Assembly: GCF_006337105.1 (NCBI RefSeq)
Contig: NZ_CP040871.1
Span: forward strand, 930,001-994,000
DNA: 64,000 nucleotides
Source of the DNA: Thermomonas aquatica
GTDB lineage: Bacteria; Pseudomonadota; Gammaproteobacteria; Xanthomonadales; Xanthomonadaceae
Direction: 5' to 3'
Of this stretch, positions 36,564 to 48,597 are shown piece after piece. The notes beneath the pieces were generated by a model. The model did no database searches, had not been told where the DNA came from, and was given only the letters and a program-made list of their open reading frames with translations. The translations under genes and the position numbers were made by a program. Within the stretch, counting starts at the first letter, position 1. Each line of letters starts with the position of its first letter.

Positions 36564-36679
36564 GTTCAGCTCCTTGATCAGTAAAGAAACCTGTGACGCA
36601 GAATGCTCTATGGACGGCTGAGTCCGCACGCCATCCAACATAGAGTAGCGTCGGGCGCGTGAAAGCCGTGTTAACGCTA

Positions 36680-38965
<2,286 letters not shown>

Positions 38966-39256
38966 GCGTGGATCCAGAATAAAAACTCCAATCGAATCAG
39001 TGGTTTCTGAAACAGACGTTCAGGAACCGTTCGGTATCGGCTGCCTAAGGTGCGCGAACTTTTTGGCCTGACGGATCGCCCGAGCGCGTGATCCCGAAGG
39101 TGAACCGGCACGCCGGCCGAACCCTTCACTGGTACGGCGCGCCCGGGCAAAGGCCGCCATCAGAGCTGCCGCCCTCCCCAGTACGCCATGACGCATGTGT
39201 TCGCACCGGCTCGCCCGATGCAGATGCCTGCGCCGCAACGGAGCAAGGAGTCCGAC
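38966..39256. other. 291-base gap between fadH and the cell-wall hydrolase gene
   Basis: No gene is supported here. The left end completes a hairpin (CCACGCT / AGCGTGG) that overlaps the fadH stop, followed by an A-rich stretch. The middle has small imperfect inverted repeats around GAACCGGCACGCCGG (about 39101-39116). The right end carries AAGGAG of the hydrolase ribosome binding site. Confidence 0.5.
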
Positions 39257-39718
39257 ATGAAACTGGCGTGGATCCTCTGGATGGCCGGCAACGTCTTGCC
39301 GCAACCGGCCGCCGACTCGCTGTGCCTCAGTACCACCGTCTACCTGGAAGCCCGCGACCAGTCCGTGCGCGGCCAGCAGGCCGTGGCCGAAGTCGCCCTG
39401 CGCCGCCGCGACAGCGGCCTGTGGGGCCGCAACCTGTGCCAGGTGGTGACCGCGCGCAAGCAGTTCGCGCCCACCATCGTCTCGCCGCAGACCCGGCTGT
39501 CCAACAGCGAGGCCTGGGCGGAAGCCGTGACCATCGCGCTGGAATCCGAACGCAACTGGGCGTTGCCGAAGGGCAAGCGCCGCGAGATCGTGCCCGGCGC
39601 CAGCCACTTCATGGCGCATGCGATCGCCAACCCGAGCTGGCGCAACGCCTACCAGGTGGCCACGATCGGCGATCACACCTTCCTGCAGGTGCAGAAGCTC
39701 AAGCCGCGTCGCGGTTGA
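39257..39718 (+). CDS. Cell wall hydrolase, SleB-like (153 aa)
   Basis: A hydrophobic N-terminus acting as signal sequence or anchor (MKLAWILWMAGNVL) leads into the Hydrolase_2/SleB-type catalytic domain. The pattern CLSTTVYLEARDQSVRGQQAVAEVALRRRDSG with the catalytic Glu in YLEARD, then LCQVVTARKQFAPT and PGASHFMAH, is typical. SleB-like enzymes cut cortex or septal peptidoglycan as lytic transglycosylases; the protein would work in the periplasm. AAGGAG six bases before this ATG decides it over one 23 codons earlier. It lies alone between two strong palindromes. Confidence 0.88.
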   Translation: MKLAWILWMAGNVLPQPAADSLCLSTTVYLEARDQSVRGQQAVAEVALRRRDSGLWGRNLCQVVTARKQFAPTIVSPQTRLSNSEAWAEAVTIALESERNWALPKGKRREIVPGASHFMAHAIANPSWRNAYQVATIGDHTFLQVQKLKPRRG

Positions 39719-39731
39719 GCGATTGCAGGCA

Positions 39732-39758
39732 CATGGCGCAACGAATCGTTGCGCCATG
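39732..39758. repeat. Perfect 13-bp inverted repeat with a single central base
   Basis: CATGGCGCAACGA is followed by one A and then its exact complement TCGTTGCGCCATG. It begins 14 bases after the cell-wall hydrolase stop and 64 bases before the GST start. There is no T-run, and with a one-base centre it is better suited to a dimeric DNA-binding site or a cruciform than to a simple terminator, though attenuation of read-through is possible. Confidence 0.6.
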
Positions 39759-39821
39759 CATGATCGATCCTGGATCGCGATGGGCGGATAGTGGCCGCCT
39801 TCTCCCCGAAGGAACCATCCG

Positions 39822-40430
39822 ATGAAGCTGTACACCTCACCGGGCGCGTGTTCGCTCGCCGACCACATCGCCCTGCAATGGATCGGCGCGCCGTTCGAGG
39901 CGCAGATCGTCAGCCGCGCGGACCGCAAGCAACCCGAATTCCTCGCCCTGAATCCCGCAGGCGCAGTGCCGGTGCTCCAGTCGGGCGACTGGGTGCTGAC
40001 CCAGAACGCGGCCATCCTCAACTACCTGGCCGACAAGTTTCCCGATGCCGGGCTCGGTGGCGACGGCACGCCGGAAGGCCGCGCGGAAGTGAACCGTTGG
40101 CTCGCCTTCGTCAATGCCGACGTGCACCCGGCCTTCCATCCGTTGTTCGGTTCCAACGCCGCGCTCGGCGGCGATGCCGACGCGCAGTCGAAGGAGCTGG
40201 CGAAGCAGAAGCTGCGCGGTTACTTCGAGCGCGCCGATGCGCAGCTCGCCGGCAAGGACTGGCTGACCGGCAGCCGCTCGATCGTCGACCCCTACCTGTT
40301 CGTGGTCACCCAGTGGGCGAAGAAGACCGGCGTCGACCTGTCCGGCTTCGACAACCTGGCCGCGTTCGATGCGCGCATGGCCGCCGACCCCGGCGTGCAG
40401 GCCGCGCTCAAGGCCGAGGGCCTGCTCTGA
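39822..40430 (+). CDS. Glutathione S-transferase, beta class (202 aa)
   Basis: Thioredoxin-like N-domain beginning MKLYTSPGACSLADHIAL, with Cys10 at the position that forms a mixed disulfide with glutathione in beta-class bacterial GSTs. The cis-Pro loop is in NPAGAVPVLQ and the glutamate/serine recognition in LTQNAAILNYLAD, followed by the all-helical C-domain. It conjugates or reduces with glutathione in the cytoplasm; its substrate is unknown. AAGGAA upstream is the ribosome binding site. It ends at a strong terminator shared with the convergent prpC. Confidence 0.93.
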   Translation: MKLYTSPGACSLADHIALQWIGAPFEAQIVSRADRKQPEFLALNPAGAVPVLQSGDWVLTQNAAILNYLADKFPDAGLGGDGTPEGRAEVNRWLAFVNADVHPAFHPLFGSNAALGGDADAQSKELAKQKLRGYFERADAQLAGKDWLTGSRSIVDPYLFVVTQWAKKTGVDLSGFDNLAAFDARMAADPGVQAALKAEGLL

Positions 40431-40450
40431 AACACGCGCCATCGCAACAC

Positions 40451-40481
40451 GAAAAAGGCCGCGCAATGCGCGGCCTTTTTC
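40451..40481. terminator. Bidirectional rho-independent terminator, gst/prpC
   Basis: GAAAAAGGCCGCGCA and its exact complement TGCGCGGCCTTTTTC surround one central A. Five A on the left and five T on the right make it a classic terminator from both sides, located between convergent genes. Confidence 0.95.
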
Positions 40482-40497
40482 TTGCAGGTCGAAACGC

Positions 40498-41655
40498 TCA
40501 GCGCTTGTCGATGCTGACGTACTCGCGGTCTTCCGGCCCGGTGTAGTTCGCGCTGGGGCGGATGATCTTGCCGTCGATGCGCTGCTCGATCACGTGCGCG
40601 CTCCAGCCGCTGGTGCGCGCGATCACGAACAGCGGGGTGAACATCGCGGTGGGCACGCCCATCATGTGGTAGCTGACCGCGCTGAACCAGTCCAGGTTCG
40701 GGAACATCTTCTTGATGTCCCACATCACCGACTCCAGGCGCTCGGCGATGTCGTACATCTTCATGTCGCCCTGCTCCGCCGACAGCTCGCGCGCGACTTC
40801 CTTGATCACCTTGTTGCGCGGATCGGACACCGTGTACACCGGGTGGCCGAAGCCGATCACCACTTCCTTGCGCTCCACCCGCGCCTTGATGTCGGCTTCC
40901 GCCTCGTCCGGCGTCTCGTAGCGCTTCTGCACTTCGAACGCGACTTCATTCGCGCCGCCGTGCTTGGGGCCGCGCAGCGCGCCGATCGCGCCGGTGATGC
41001 AGCTGTGCATGTCGCTGCCGGTGCCGGCGATGACGCGCGCGGTGAACGTCGAGGCGTTGAACTCGTGCTCGGCGTACAGGATCAGGCTGGTGTGCATCGC
41101 GCGCACCCACGACGCGCGCGGCGCTTCGCCGTGCAGCAGGTGCAGGAAATGCCCGCCGATGCTGTCGTCGTCGGTCTCGACGTCGATGGCGCGGCCGTTG
41201 TGGCTCCAGTGGTACCAGTACAGCAGCATCGAACCGAGGCAGGCCATCAGCTTGTCGGCGATGTCGCGCGCGCCCGGATGGTTGTGGTCGTCCTTCTCCG
41301 GCGACACGCAGCCGAGCACCGACACGCCGGTGCGCATCACGTCCATCGGGTGCGCCGACGGCGGCAGTTCCTCCAGCGCCGACTTCACCGCCGCCGGGAT
41401 CCCGCGCAGCGACTTCAGCTTGGCCTTGTAGCCGGCCAGCTCCGCCTTGTTCGGCAATTTGCCATGCACCAGCAGGTAGGCGATTTCCTCGAATTCGGCC
41501 GTGTTCGCGAAGTCCAGGATGTCGTAGCCGCGGTAGTGCAGGTCGTTGCCGCTGCGGCCGACGGTGCACAGCGCGGTGTTGCCGGCGGCGGTGCCGCTGA
41601 GGGCGACGGATTTCTTCGGCTTGAATGCCGGGGCGGTGGTGGCTTGCTCGCTCAT
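40498..41655 (-). CDS. prpC: 2-methylcitrate synthase PrpC (385 aa)
   Basis: Citrate-synthase-family enzyme joining propionyl-CoA and oxaloacetate to give 2-methylcitrate, the entry to the methylcitrate cycle. It has [24 protein letters not shown] near the N-terminus, catalytic His in [18 protein letters not shown], and the C-terminal [20 protein letters not shown]. The wording is that of PrpC rather than GltA, as is the pairing with prpB (15 bases upstream on the same strand). Later-pathway genes acnD/prpF are not in the window, so housekeeping or distant aconitase must finish the cycle. Confidence 0.93.
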   Translation of the reverse strand: MSEQATTAPAFKPKKSVALSGTAAGNTALCTVGRSGNDLHYRGYDILDFANTAEFEEIAYLLVHGKLPNKAELAGYKAKLKSLRGIPAAVKSALEELPPSAHPMDVMRTGVSVLGCVSPEKDDHNHPGARDIADKLMACLGSMLLYWYHWSHNGRAIDVETDDDSIGGHFLHLLHGEAPRASWVRAMHTSLILYAEHEFNASTFTARVIAGTGSDMHSCITGAIGALRGPKHGGANEVAFEVQKRYETPDEAEADIKARVERKEVVIGFGHPVYTVSDPRNKVIKEVARELSAEQGDMKMYDIAERLESVMWDIKKMFPNLDWFSAVSYHMMGVPTAMFTPLFVIARTSGWSAHVIEQRIDGKIIRPSANYTGPEDREYVSIDKR

Positions 41656-41670
41656 CGTGGATTCCTTCGC

Positions 41671-42549
41671 TTACTTGTTCTGCGCAAACAGCATGTCGAG
41701 CTTGTCTTCGTAGGCGTGGTAGCCCAGGAAGTCGTAGAGCTCGTTCCGCGTCTGCAGGGTGTCGATGATGTTCTTCTGGGTGCCTTCGCGACGCACCGTC
41801 TCGTAGAAGTGCAGCGCCGCCTTGTTCATCGCCCGATAGGCGCCGCAGCAGTACAGGGCGATGTCGACGCCGGCATCGCGCAATTCGTCGGTGGTGTAGA
41901 ACGGCGTGCTGCCGAACTCGGTCAGGTTGGCCAGGATCGGCACCTGCACCGCGGCCTTGAACCTGCGGTAGTCGTCGAGCGTCTTCATCGCCTCGGGGAA
42001 GATCATGTCGGCGCCGGCCTCGACATAGGCCACCGCTCGCTCGATCGCGCTGTCGATGCCTTCCACCGCGGCGGCGTCGGTGCGCGCCATGATCACGAAC
42101 GACGCGTCGTTACGCGCATCGACGGCCGCCTTGACCCGGTCGACCATCTCGTCCTGCGTCACCACTTCCTTGCCGGGGCGATGGCCGCAGCGCTTCTGCC
42201 CGACCTGGTCCTCCATGTGCACCGCGGCCACGCCGATGCGCTCGAAGTTGCGGATGGTGCGGCCGATGTTGAAGGCCCCGCCCCAGCCGGTGTCGATGTC
42301 GACCAGCAGCGGCATGCCGGTGGCGTCCACGATCCGGCGCGCGTCGGTCAGCACGTCTTCCATCGTGCTGATGCCGAGGTCGGGCATGCCCAGCGAATTG
42401 GCGGCGACGCCGCCGCCGGACAGGTACAGCGCCTTGTAGCCGGTGCGCTTGGCCATCAGGCCGGCGTAGGCGGTGATCGCGCCCATCACCTGCAGCGGGG
42501 ATTCGGCGGCGAGGGCGGCACGGAAGCGTGCGCCGGCGGTCTCGGACAT
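41671..42549 (-). CDS. prpB: Methylisocitrate lyase PrpB (292 aa)
   Basis: Cleaves 2-methylisocitrate to pyruvate and succinate, the last step of the methylcitrate cycle. The isocitrate-lyase superfamily signature KRCGH with the catalytic Cys121 is present, with Mg ligands in [12 protein letters not shown] and the loop ARTDA. Length matches family members. The ATG at 42549 starts the typical phase-helix ([13 protein letters not shown]). It is followed closely by prpC. No prpR activator gene is adjacent; instead a cupin oxygenase gene lies upstream on the same strand (64-base gap). Confidence 0.95.
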   Translation of the reverse strand: MSETAGARFRAALAAESPLQVMGAITAYAGLMAKRTGYKALYLSGGGVAANSLGMPDLGISTMEDVLTDARRIVDATGMPLLVDIDTGWGGAFNIGRTIRNFERIGVAAVHMEDQVGQKRCGHRPGKEVVTQDEMVDRVKAAVDARNDASFVIMARTDAAAVEGIDSAIERAVAYVEAGADMIFPEAMKTLDDYRRFKAAVQVPILANLTEFGSTPFYTTDELRDAGVDIALYCCGAYRAMNKAALHFYETVRREGTQKNIIDTLQTRNELYDFLGYHAYEDKLDMLFAQNK

Positions 42550-42613
42550 GGCGGCATGTACCTTGGGCGGAGTCCGCCATTTTAGCGCGTCGGCCGGATC
42601 GGCCGGCATCCGA

Positions 42614-43618
42614 CTAAAGTCCAGACCGGATCCGTTCGCGCAGTACCGCCAGCGCGTCCGCATCGAGCTCGCCCAGCACGCCGCGCCGCGCTTGCGGGAT
42701 GTGCGCGGCGGGATCCGCGTCGCCGAACACGTAGTGGTCGAACAGCACGCGCCAGTCGCGCCGCTCCTGCGCCGGCAAGGCGGCGAAGGCAAGCCGCGCA
42801 TGCAGCAATGCGCCGAGCGCGGGCGCGCTTGCGCGATGCTCGAGTTGCGCCGGCACCCACCAGTAGTTGACCAGCGCATTCAACGGTTCCAGCGACTCGA
42901 CCTGGTGCCACCACAGCGGCGGCAGGTACAGCGCGTCGCCGGGTTCGAGTTCCGCCACCCGCGCATTCGCCAGCGCGTCGCGCAGGCGCGGATGCGCGTC
43001 GAAATCGGGCGCATCCGGCCGCGCCAGGGTGATCGCCGCACCGGTCGGGGCGAAGTCGAGCGGGCCGATGTAGAGGTTGGCGACCTGCTCGACCGGGAAC
43101 AGGGTGAAGCGACGACGCCCGCACACCACCACCGCGAGGTTGTGCGAGGCATCGAAATGCGCCGGCGTGGTGACCCGGTTGCCGACCCACAGCCGGGGTT
43201 GCACCGAAGCCGGCAGGCTGGGCATCGGATGGGTGGCGGCGAAGCCGGGCAGGCAGCCGGCGATCAACGCGCTCTGCAAGGCCATGCCGGGCACCGGCCC
43301 CTGCACGCGGCTGTACGCGGCCAGGCGCTGCAAGGCCTCGGTCGTCGCGACCTTGAAATGCTGGTAGTTGAAGCCGTCGAGCGCCTCGTTGTAGCCGAGC
43401 ACGCCGCCGGCCTCGGGCGGCATGCGCAGCACGTCGACCGGCGCGCCGTTGTCGAGCGCCGCGACCGCCTGCGCGAACTCGCCGAACGAGCGCCTCGCCG
43501 CCTGCACCAGCGGCCAGTCGCGGCACAGCCCGCGGATGACCAGCGGCTGGGCGGCGGCGACCGCATCGGCCATGGCTGGCGCCTGGCCACCGGGGTGCTC
43601 GGCGATGGGTGCGCTCAT
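42614..43618 (-). CDS. Cupin-8/JmjC-type Fe(II)/2-oxoglutarate oxygenase (334 aa)
   Basis: A cupin-like JmjC-related fold: N-terminal [20 protein letters not shown], then [29 protein letters not shown] with the metal H-x-D, and [19 protein letters not shown] with the distal His. These make the iron facial triad. Relatives include factor-inhibiting HIF, TYW5 and bacterial ribosomal-protein or small-molecule hydroxylases; the substrate here is unknown. No signal peptide, so cytoplasmic. It lies upstream of prpBC on the same strand and downstream of mdh's terminator, with no obvious metabolic link to either. Confidence 0.85.
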   Translation of the reverse strand: MSAPIAEHPGGQAPAMADAVAAAQPLVIRGLCRDWPLVQAARRSFGEFAQAVAALDNGAPVDVLRMPPEAGGVLGYNEALDGFNYQHFKVATTEALQRLAAYSRVQGPVPGMALQSALIAGCLPGFAATHPMPSLPASVQPRLWVGNRVTTPAHFDASHNLAVVVCGRRRFTLFPVEQVANLYIGPLDFAPTGAAITLARPDAPDFDAHPRLRDALANARVAELEPGDALYLPPLWWHQVESLEPLNALVNYWWVPAQLEHRASAPALGALLHARLAFAALPAQERRDWRVLFDHYVFGDADPAAHIPQARRGVLGELDADALAVLRERIRSGL

Positions 43619-43674
43619 GCGGAGAATGCGTGCGATGGGATGACGCAGTGTGCGCGACGGCCGGCAGAAACGAA

Positions 43675-43697
43675 AACGCCGGGCATGGCCCGGCGTT
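43675..43697 (-). terminator. Terminator of mdh
   Basis: A 10-base-pair stem (AACGCCGGGC / GCCCGGCGTT, loop ATG) lies 25 bases past the mdh stop. On the minus strand it is followed by TTCGTTTC, a modest T-rich tail. Confidence 0.8.
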
Positions 43698-43721
43698 CCG
43701 TCGAAGCGATCCGCGCGCGGA

Positions 43722-44705
43722 TCAGAGCAGGTGGGCGACGCCGGCGCGCTCTTCCTCGAGCTCGGCCAGGGTCTTGTCCATCGCCGCGCGGCTGAACTCG
43801 TCGACCGGCAGGCCTTCGATGCGGGTGTATTCGCCGTTGGCGCAGGTCACCGGCACGCCGTACATCACGCCCTCCGGGATGCCGTAGCTGCCGTCGGACG
43901 GCACGCCCATCGTCACCCACTTGCCGTCGGTGCCCAGCGCCCAGTCGTGCATGTGGTCGATGGCGGCGTTGGCGGCCGAGGCGGCCGACGACAGGCCGCG
44001 TGCCTCGATGATCGCGGCGCCGCGCTTGCCGACCTGCGGGATGAAGGTGTTGGCGTTCCAGTCGGCGTCGTTGATCTTGTCCTTCAGCGACTGGCCGTTG
44101 ACGGTGGCGAAGCGGTAATCGGGATACATGGTCGGGCTGTGGTTGCCCCACACCACCAGCTTCTCGATGTCCGCCACGGCCACGCCGGCCTTGTTGGCCA
44201 GCTGCGACAGCGCGCGGTTGTGGTCCAGGCGCAGCATCGCGGTGAAGTTCTTCGCCGGCAGGTCGGGCGCGGACTTCATCGCGATGTAGGCATTGGTATT
44301 GGCCGGGTTGCCGACCACCAGCACCTTGACGTTGCGGCTGGCGACCTTGTTCAACGCCGCGCCCTGCGCGGTGAAGATCTTGGCGTTCTCGAGCAAGAGG
44401 TCCTTGCGCTCCATGCCCGGGCCGCGCGGACGCGCGCCGACCAGCAGGGCGTAGTCGGCGTCCTTGAACGCGACTTCCGGATCATCGGTGCCGACCATGC
44501 CGGCCAGCAGCGGGAACGCGCAGTCTTCCAGCTCCATCATCACGCCCTTCAGCGCGGCCTGGGCCTTCTCCATCGGCAGTTCCAGCATCTGCAGGATCAC
44601 CGGCTGGTCCTTGCCCAGCATTTCGCCGGAGGCGATGCGGAACAGCAGGGCGTAACCGATCTGGCCGGCGGCGCCGGTGACTGCAACACGGACGGGGGCT
44701 TTCAT
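43722..44705 (-). CDS. mdh: Malate dehydrogenase Mdh (327 aa)
   Basis: Cytosolic NAD-dependent tricarboxylic-acid-cycle enzyme of the LDH-like type used by Xanthomonadaceae. The nucleotide loop is [21 protein letters not shown]. The substrate arginines are in [15 protein letters not shown], with a further [13 protein letters not shown], and the catalytic His in [13 protein letters not shown]. Length is standard. An aminotransferase gene lies 61 bases upstream on the same strand, so aspartate/oxaloacetate exchange may be co-expressed with it (inference). Ends at a strong terminator. Confidence 0.97.
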   Translation of the reverse strand: MKAPVRVAVTGAAGQIGYALLFRIASGEMLGKDQPVILQMLELPMEKAQAALKGVMMELEDCAFPLLAGMVGTDDPEVAFKDADYALLVGARPRGPGMERKDLLLENAKIFTAQGAALNKVASRNVKVLVVGNPANTNAYIAMKSAPDLPAKNFTAMLRLDHNRALSQLANKAGVAVADIEKLVVWGNHSPTMYPDYRFATVNGQSLKDKINDADWNANTFIPQVGKRGAAIIEARGLSSAASAANAAIDHMHDWALGTDGKWVTMGVPSDGSYGIPEGVMYGVPVTCANGEYTRIEGLPVDEFSRAAMDKTLAELEEERAGVAHLL

Positions 44706-44766
44706 TGTGTTCGACTCCTGGAAAAACGCTGCGGCGCACGGGCCGCAGCGATTGAACGAAATGGGA

Positions 44767-45966
44767 TCACGCCAGTTCGGCGAAGAATTCCTGGATGCGC
44801 GCCAGGCCCGGCGCCAGCTGCGGCGTCGGGCAGGTGTAGCTGATGCGCAGCGCGCGCGGCTCGCCGAACGCGGAGCCCGGCACGCAGGCCACGCCCTTGG
44901 CTTCCAGCAGCGCATTGCAGAAGTCGACGTCGTTCTCGATCTTCGTGCCGTCATGCGACTTGCCGAACGCGCAGCTGATGTCCGGGAACACGTAGAACGC
45001 GCCCTGCGGACGCGGGCAGACCACGCCCGGGATCGCGTCCATGACCGCCATCACCTGGTCGCGCTTGGCCTGGAACTCCAGGTTCTTCTGCACCGGCACG
45101 TCCTGCGGGCCGCTGAGCGCGGCGATCGCGGCAGCGGTGACGATCTCCGGGATGTTGGTGATGTGGTTGGAGTTCATCGTGGTCACCGCCTGCGCCACGG
45201 ATTCCGGGCCGGCCATGAAGCCGACGCGCCAGCCCGGCATGCCATAGGTCTTGGACAGCGAGTCGATGAAGATCGTGCGGTCGCGCAGTTCCGGGCGCAC
45301 GTGCACGAAGTTCACGTATTCCAGCCCGTCGAACAGCATGCGGTTGTAGATGTCGTCGGTGATGATCCAGGTGTCCGGATACTTCACCAGCACGTCGGCC
45401 AGCGCGACGATCTCGTCGCGGGTGTAGACCATGCCGGTCGGGTTGGACGGGTTGTTGAACAGGAACACCTTGGGCTTCTTCGCCAACGCGGCGTCGAGCT
45501 GGGCCGGCGTCATCTTGTAGTCCTGGCTGGCCGGGCACGGCAGCAACTCGACCTTCGCGTTGACGATCTCGGCGATGTCCATGTAGCTGGTCCAGTACGG
45601 CACCGGGAAGGCGATGGTGTCGCCCTCGTCCAGCAGCGCCTCGGCCAGGTTGTAGATCACGTGCTTGGCGCCGATGCCGGTGGCGCAGTTGACCCGCGCG
45701 TAGCCGGTCAGGCCGATCTTCGCCATGTGCGCGATGAACGCATCCAGCAGGGCATCGCTGCCGCGGTTGCTGCCGTACTGTCCGCTATCCTTCGCGAGCG
45801 CTTCACGCGCGGCGGCATAGACGTGCTCGGCGGGCAGGAAGTTGGGAACGCCGATGGAGAAGCTGATGATGTCGCGGCCTTCGGCCTTCAGGCGCTTGGC
45901 CTTCTCGGCGACCTGCATGATGGCGCTGGGCTTGGCGCGGCCAATGCGCCGGGCGAGTTGAGGCAT
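44767..45966 (-). CDS. Class I PLP-dependent aminotransferase, aspartate-type (399 aa)
   Basis: Fold-type I aminotransferase: [15 protein letters not shown] near the start, [16 protein letters not shown] with the PLP Asn, [13 protein letters not shown] with the Asp, and the PLP-binding Lys in [17 protein letters not shown]-terminal arginine for the alpha-carboxylate is in ALRISYTCP. This is the Ibeta subgroup (aspartate/prephenate aminotransferases). The exact substrate cannot be settled from sequence, but aspartate with 2-oxoglutarate is a plausible pair beside mdh. GAGGT supports the ATG at 45966 over one 13 codons upstream. Confidence 0.9.
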   Translation of the reverse strand: MPQLARRIGRAKPSAIMQVAEKAKRLKAEGRDIISFSIGVPNFLPAEHVYAAAREALAKDSGQYGSNRGSDALLDAFIAHMAKIGLTGYARVNCATGIGAKHVIYNLAEALLDEGDTIAFPVPYWTSYMDIAEIVNAKVELLPCPASQDYKMTPAQLDAALAKKPKVFLFNNPSNPTGMVYTRDEIVALADVLVKYPDTWIITDDIYNRMLFDGLEYVNFVHVRPELRDRTIFIDSLSKTYGMPGWRVGFMAGPESVAQAVTTMNSNHITNIPEIVTAAAIAALSGPQDVPVQKNLEFQAKRDQVMAVMDAIPGVVCPRPQGAFYVFPDISCAFGKSHDGTKIENDVDFCNALLEAKGVACVPGSAFGEPRALRISYTCPTPQLAPGLARIQEFFAELA

Positions 45967-46027
45967 CGTGGGGAACCTCGGAACGGGGCCGCGGAACCGC
46001 GGCATGGACGTGGGAGAAAGCCTTCAA

Positions 46028-46816
46028 ATGTTAGCACAGCCGCACCACCCGACCGCCCCCGGCACGGCCCCGCAACGCCTCCGCCGCCGGCTCTGCGCGC
46101 TGTCCCTGCTCGCCGCGTTCGCGCTGCTGTCCGGCTGCTCGTCGACCCAGGTGCGCAGCGCCACCGATACCGCCGGCAAGCCGCTGGCGCTGTCCGGCAC
46201 GGTGGCGCTGATCGAGCCGGACATCGAGCTGTCCGAACTCGGCGCCGGCGGCATGGCCGAGCCGCGCAAGGAATGGACCCATGCCGCCCGCCTGCTCTAC
46301 CCGCAGGCCGCGCGCGAGGCGCTGGCGGCGCAGGGCATCGGCATGGCCCCGGACTTCGTGCTGCCCGCCGATGCCGGCCCGGACGACCGCCTGCGCCAGC
46401 TGACCCTGCTCAGCCAGGCGGTGTCGATGAGCATCCTGCGCTATGGCCGCGGCAACGGTCCCGGCACCCTGCGCAACAAGCACGGCAAGTTCGACTGGAG
46501 CCTGGGACCCGGGGCCGTGGAACTGCGCAAGGCCACCGGCGCCGACTACGGCCTGTTCACCTACATCCGCGACAGCTACGCCAGCGGCGGCCGCACCGCC
46601 ATGCGCATCGCCGGCCTGCTCCTGCTCGGCGGCGACATCGGCGGCGGCATGCAGGTCGGCGTGGCCTCGCTGGTCGACCTGCGCACCGGCCAGGTGGTCT
46701 GGCACAACCTGCTGATCGACCAGACCGGCGACCTGCGCAACCTGCAGGGCGCGCGCGAAACCGCCGGCGACCTGCTCAAGGGCGTGCGCGGCGCGCCGGC
46801 GGTACCGGCGCAATGA
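46028..46816 (+). CDS. Predicted lipoprotein of unknown function (262 aa)
   Basis: A somewhat long n-region (MLAQPHHPTAPGTAPQRLRRR) precedes a lipoprotein signal peptide with LLSGC (Cys37). The mature part has mixed alpha/beta segments: LALSGTVALIEPDIELSELGAGG, then KEWTHAARLLYPQAAREAL, and a hydrophobic glycine-rich stretch GLLLLGGDIGGGMQVGVASLVDLRTGQVVWHNLLI typical of the strand-turn of small envelope proteins. I cannot name the family, though it looks like curli-assembly CsgG-type or GNA1162-like lipoproteins in its final third. First gene of a three-gene overlapping set; its TGA overlaps the next ATG. Confidence 0.75.
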   Translation: MLAQPHHPTAPGTAPQRLRRRLCALSLLAAFALLSGCSSTQVRSATDTAGKPLALSGTVALIEPDIELSELGAGGMAEPRKEWTHAARLLYPQAAREALAAQGIGMAPDFVLPADAGPDDRLRQLTLLSQAVSMSILRYGRGNGPGTLRNKHGKFDWSLGPGAVELRKATGADYGLFTYIRDSYASGGRTAMRIAGLLLLGGDIGGGMQVGVASLVDLRTGQVVWHNLLIDQTGDLRNLQGARETAGDLLKGVRGAPAVPAQ

Positions 46817-47985
46817 GCGCGACGCCCCGCACGCTGGCGCTTGCCGCCGCCGCATTGCTTGCCGGATGCGCCTCCGGCGCGCCCTTGCGCGACAACGCGC
46901 CGGGCACCGCGCCCGCCGCCGGCAGCGACGAATCCGAACTCTGGTATGCGATGGAACGCGCCGAGACCGAACTCAAGCGCTCGCCGCTGCTGGTGCGCGA
47001 TCCCGCGCTCAACGACTACATCCGCGGCGTGGCCTGCAAGGTCGCCGGCGGGCATTGCCGCGACCTGCGGGTGTACGTGATGGACGTCCCGCAGTTCAAC
47101 GCCAGCATGGCGCCGAACGGGATGCTGCTGTTCTGGACCGGCGCCCTGCTGCGCATCCGCGACGAGGCCGAACTCGCCTTCGTGCTGGGCCATGAAACAG
47201 GCCACTTCACTGCGCAACATTCGCTCAGGCAGTGGCGGCGGATGAAGGACGCAAGCGCCTGGCTCAGCGCCTTCCAGGTGGTCGCCTACGGCGCGGGCGC
47301 CGGCGGCATCGCGCAACTGGGGATGCTGGCCGGCTATGCGGCGATCTTCAAGTATTCGCGCGACATGGAACGCGAGGCGGATCGCCTGGGTTTCGAGGGC
47401 GTGGTCGAACACGGCTGGGCGCCGTCCGCCGGCGCCGACCTGTGGGCGCGGATGTGGCGCGAGGAACAGACCCGCAAGTACGACCGCCCGCTGCCGGTGT
47501 TCTCCACCCATCCGGCCTCGCAGGAACGGTTGAACGACATCAAGGCCGAAGCCGCGGCAATCGCCGATGCGCCGACCGATCGCGGCCGCGACCGCTACCG
47601 CGCCGCGGTACGGCCGCTGCTGCCGAAACTGCTGGACGCGGAACTCGGCAATCGGCGCTATGCCGGCTCGATCCTGGTCATCGGCGAACTGCTCGCCGAT
47701 GCGCCGGTCGAGGACAAGGGCCTGCTCACCTTCTACCTGGGCGAGGCCTATCGCCGCCGCGGGTTGGGCGACGACAAGGCCAAGGCCGCGTCGTACTACG
47801 CGCAGGCGCTGGCGCTGCCGAACCCGCCGGCGGCGGCATGGCGCGAACACGGGTTCGCTGCGCGCGCATCCGGCGACGCGCCCGGCGCGCGCGCAGCGCT
47901 GCAACGCTACCTGCAGGAAGCGCCGAACGCGGACGACCGGGCTTTCGTGCAACGCGAACTCGACAAGCTTGGAGGCGCGCGATGA
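46813..47985 (+). CDS. M48 family metalloprotease lipoprotein (390 aa)
   Basis: Lipobox LLAGC (Cys19), then a peptidase M48 domain with the zinc motif HETGH (residues 127-131), preceded by MAPNGMLLFWTGALLRIRDEAELAFVLG. The third zinc ligand is the Glu of DMEREADRLG. The C-terminal third has helix-turn-helix TPR-like segments (FYLGEAYRRRGLGDDKAKAASYYAQAL), resembling BepA/YfgC-type periplasmic proteases that trim or chaperone outer-membrane proteins. Here it is a lipoprotein. It overlaps both neighbours by four bases, so all three proteins are probably made together and may act together in envelope maintenance. Confidence 0.9.
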   Translation: MSATPRTLALAAAALLAGCASGAPLRDNAPGTAPAAGSDESELWYAMERAETELKRSPLLVRDPALNDYIRGVACKVAGGHCRDLRVYVMDVPQFNASMAPNGMLLFWTGALLRIRDEAELAFVLGHETGHFTAQHSLRQWRRMKDASAWLSAFQVVAYGAGAGGIAQLGMLAGYAAIFKYSRDMEREADRLGFEGVVEHGWAPSAGADLWARMWREEQTRKYDRPLPVFSTHPASQERLNDIKAEAAAIADAPTDRGRDRYRAAVRPLLPKLLDAELGNRRYAGSILVIGELLADAPVEDKGLLTFYLGEAYRRRGLGDDKAKAASYYAQALALPNPPAAAWREHGFAARASGDAPGARAALQRYLQEAPNADDRAFVQRELDKLGGAR

Positions 47986-48575
47986 AGCATGCGTTGAAGC
48001 GGCCCATGCGGGTCCTGGCCGGCATCGCGCTGGCGCTGCTGCTCGCCGCCTGTGCCGCCGGCGGCCCGCTGGTCACCGCCGGGATCCAGCGCATCGGCAG
48101 CAACCTGAGCATCGAGGCCGGCATGGAATGGTCGCGCACGCAGGGCGCGCGCGAACAGCTGTGGACCATCGATGGCCCGCAGCTCAACAGCCTGCACCTG
48201 ATCCCGGTCGTGCGCGAACGCGAGTTCATCTTCCTCGGCGAGCGCCAGACCAGGCGCCGGCCGGACGGCGCGTTCTACCACCGCGGCATGCGCCCGGACG
48301 AACTGCGCGACCTGGTCGCCGACGGCATGCGCGCCGCGGGCGCGGTCAACGTGGTGGCCAGCAACCTGCGCCCGGCGGACTTCGGCGGCCGCGAGGGCCT
48401 GCGCTTCGAGATGGCGATGGACAGCGAAACCGGGCTCAATTACCGGGCGATGGCCGCCGCCTTCGAGCACGACAAGGGCCTGGCGCTGGCCTTGTACTAC
48501 GCGCCGGCGGAGTACTACTACCCGCGCGACGAGGCCAAGGTCAGCGCGATGCTGGACACGCTGCGCTGGAAGTAG
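47982..48575 (+). CDS. Predicted lipoprotein of unknown function (197 aa)
   Basis: Lipoprotein signal peptide ending LAAC (Cys24). The mature domain begins RIGSNLSIEAGMEWSRTQGAREQLWTIDGPQLN and ends EYYYPRDEAKVSAMLDTLRWK. It has a strand pattern resembling small plant-PsbP/PspE-like or MogI-type periplasmic folds, but I cannot assign it. The last gene of the overlapping set with the M48 protease; it starts within the protease stop codon. A strong palindrome terminator follows 22 bases after its stop. Confidence 0.75.
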   Translation: MKHALKRPMRVLAGIALALLLAACAAGGPLVTAGIQRIGSNLSIEAGMEWSRTQGAREQLWTIDGPQLNSLHLIPVVREREFIFLGERQTRRRPDGAFYHRGMRPDELRDLVADGMRAAGAVNVVASNLRPADFGGREGLRFEMAMDSETGLNYRAMAAAFEHDKGLALALYYAPAEYYYPRDEAKVSAMLDTLRWK

Positions 48576-48597
48576 GCCGCGACCCGCGAAAACGAAA

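Noticed and set aside
44677..45700. The long plus-strand frame's first part, opposite mdh and the aminotransferase
   Set aside because: Only the M48 protease portion, from 46813, is real; the rest lies antisense to strong minus-strand genes.
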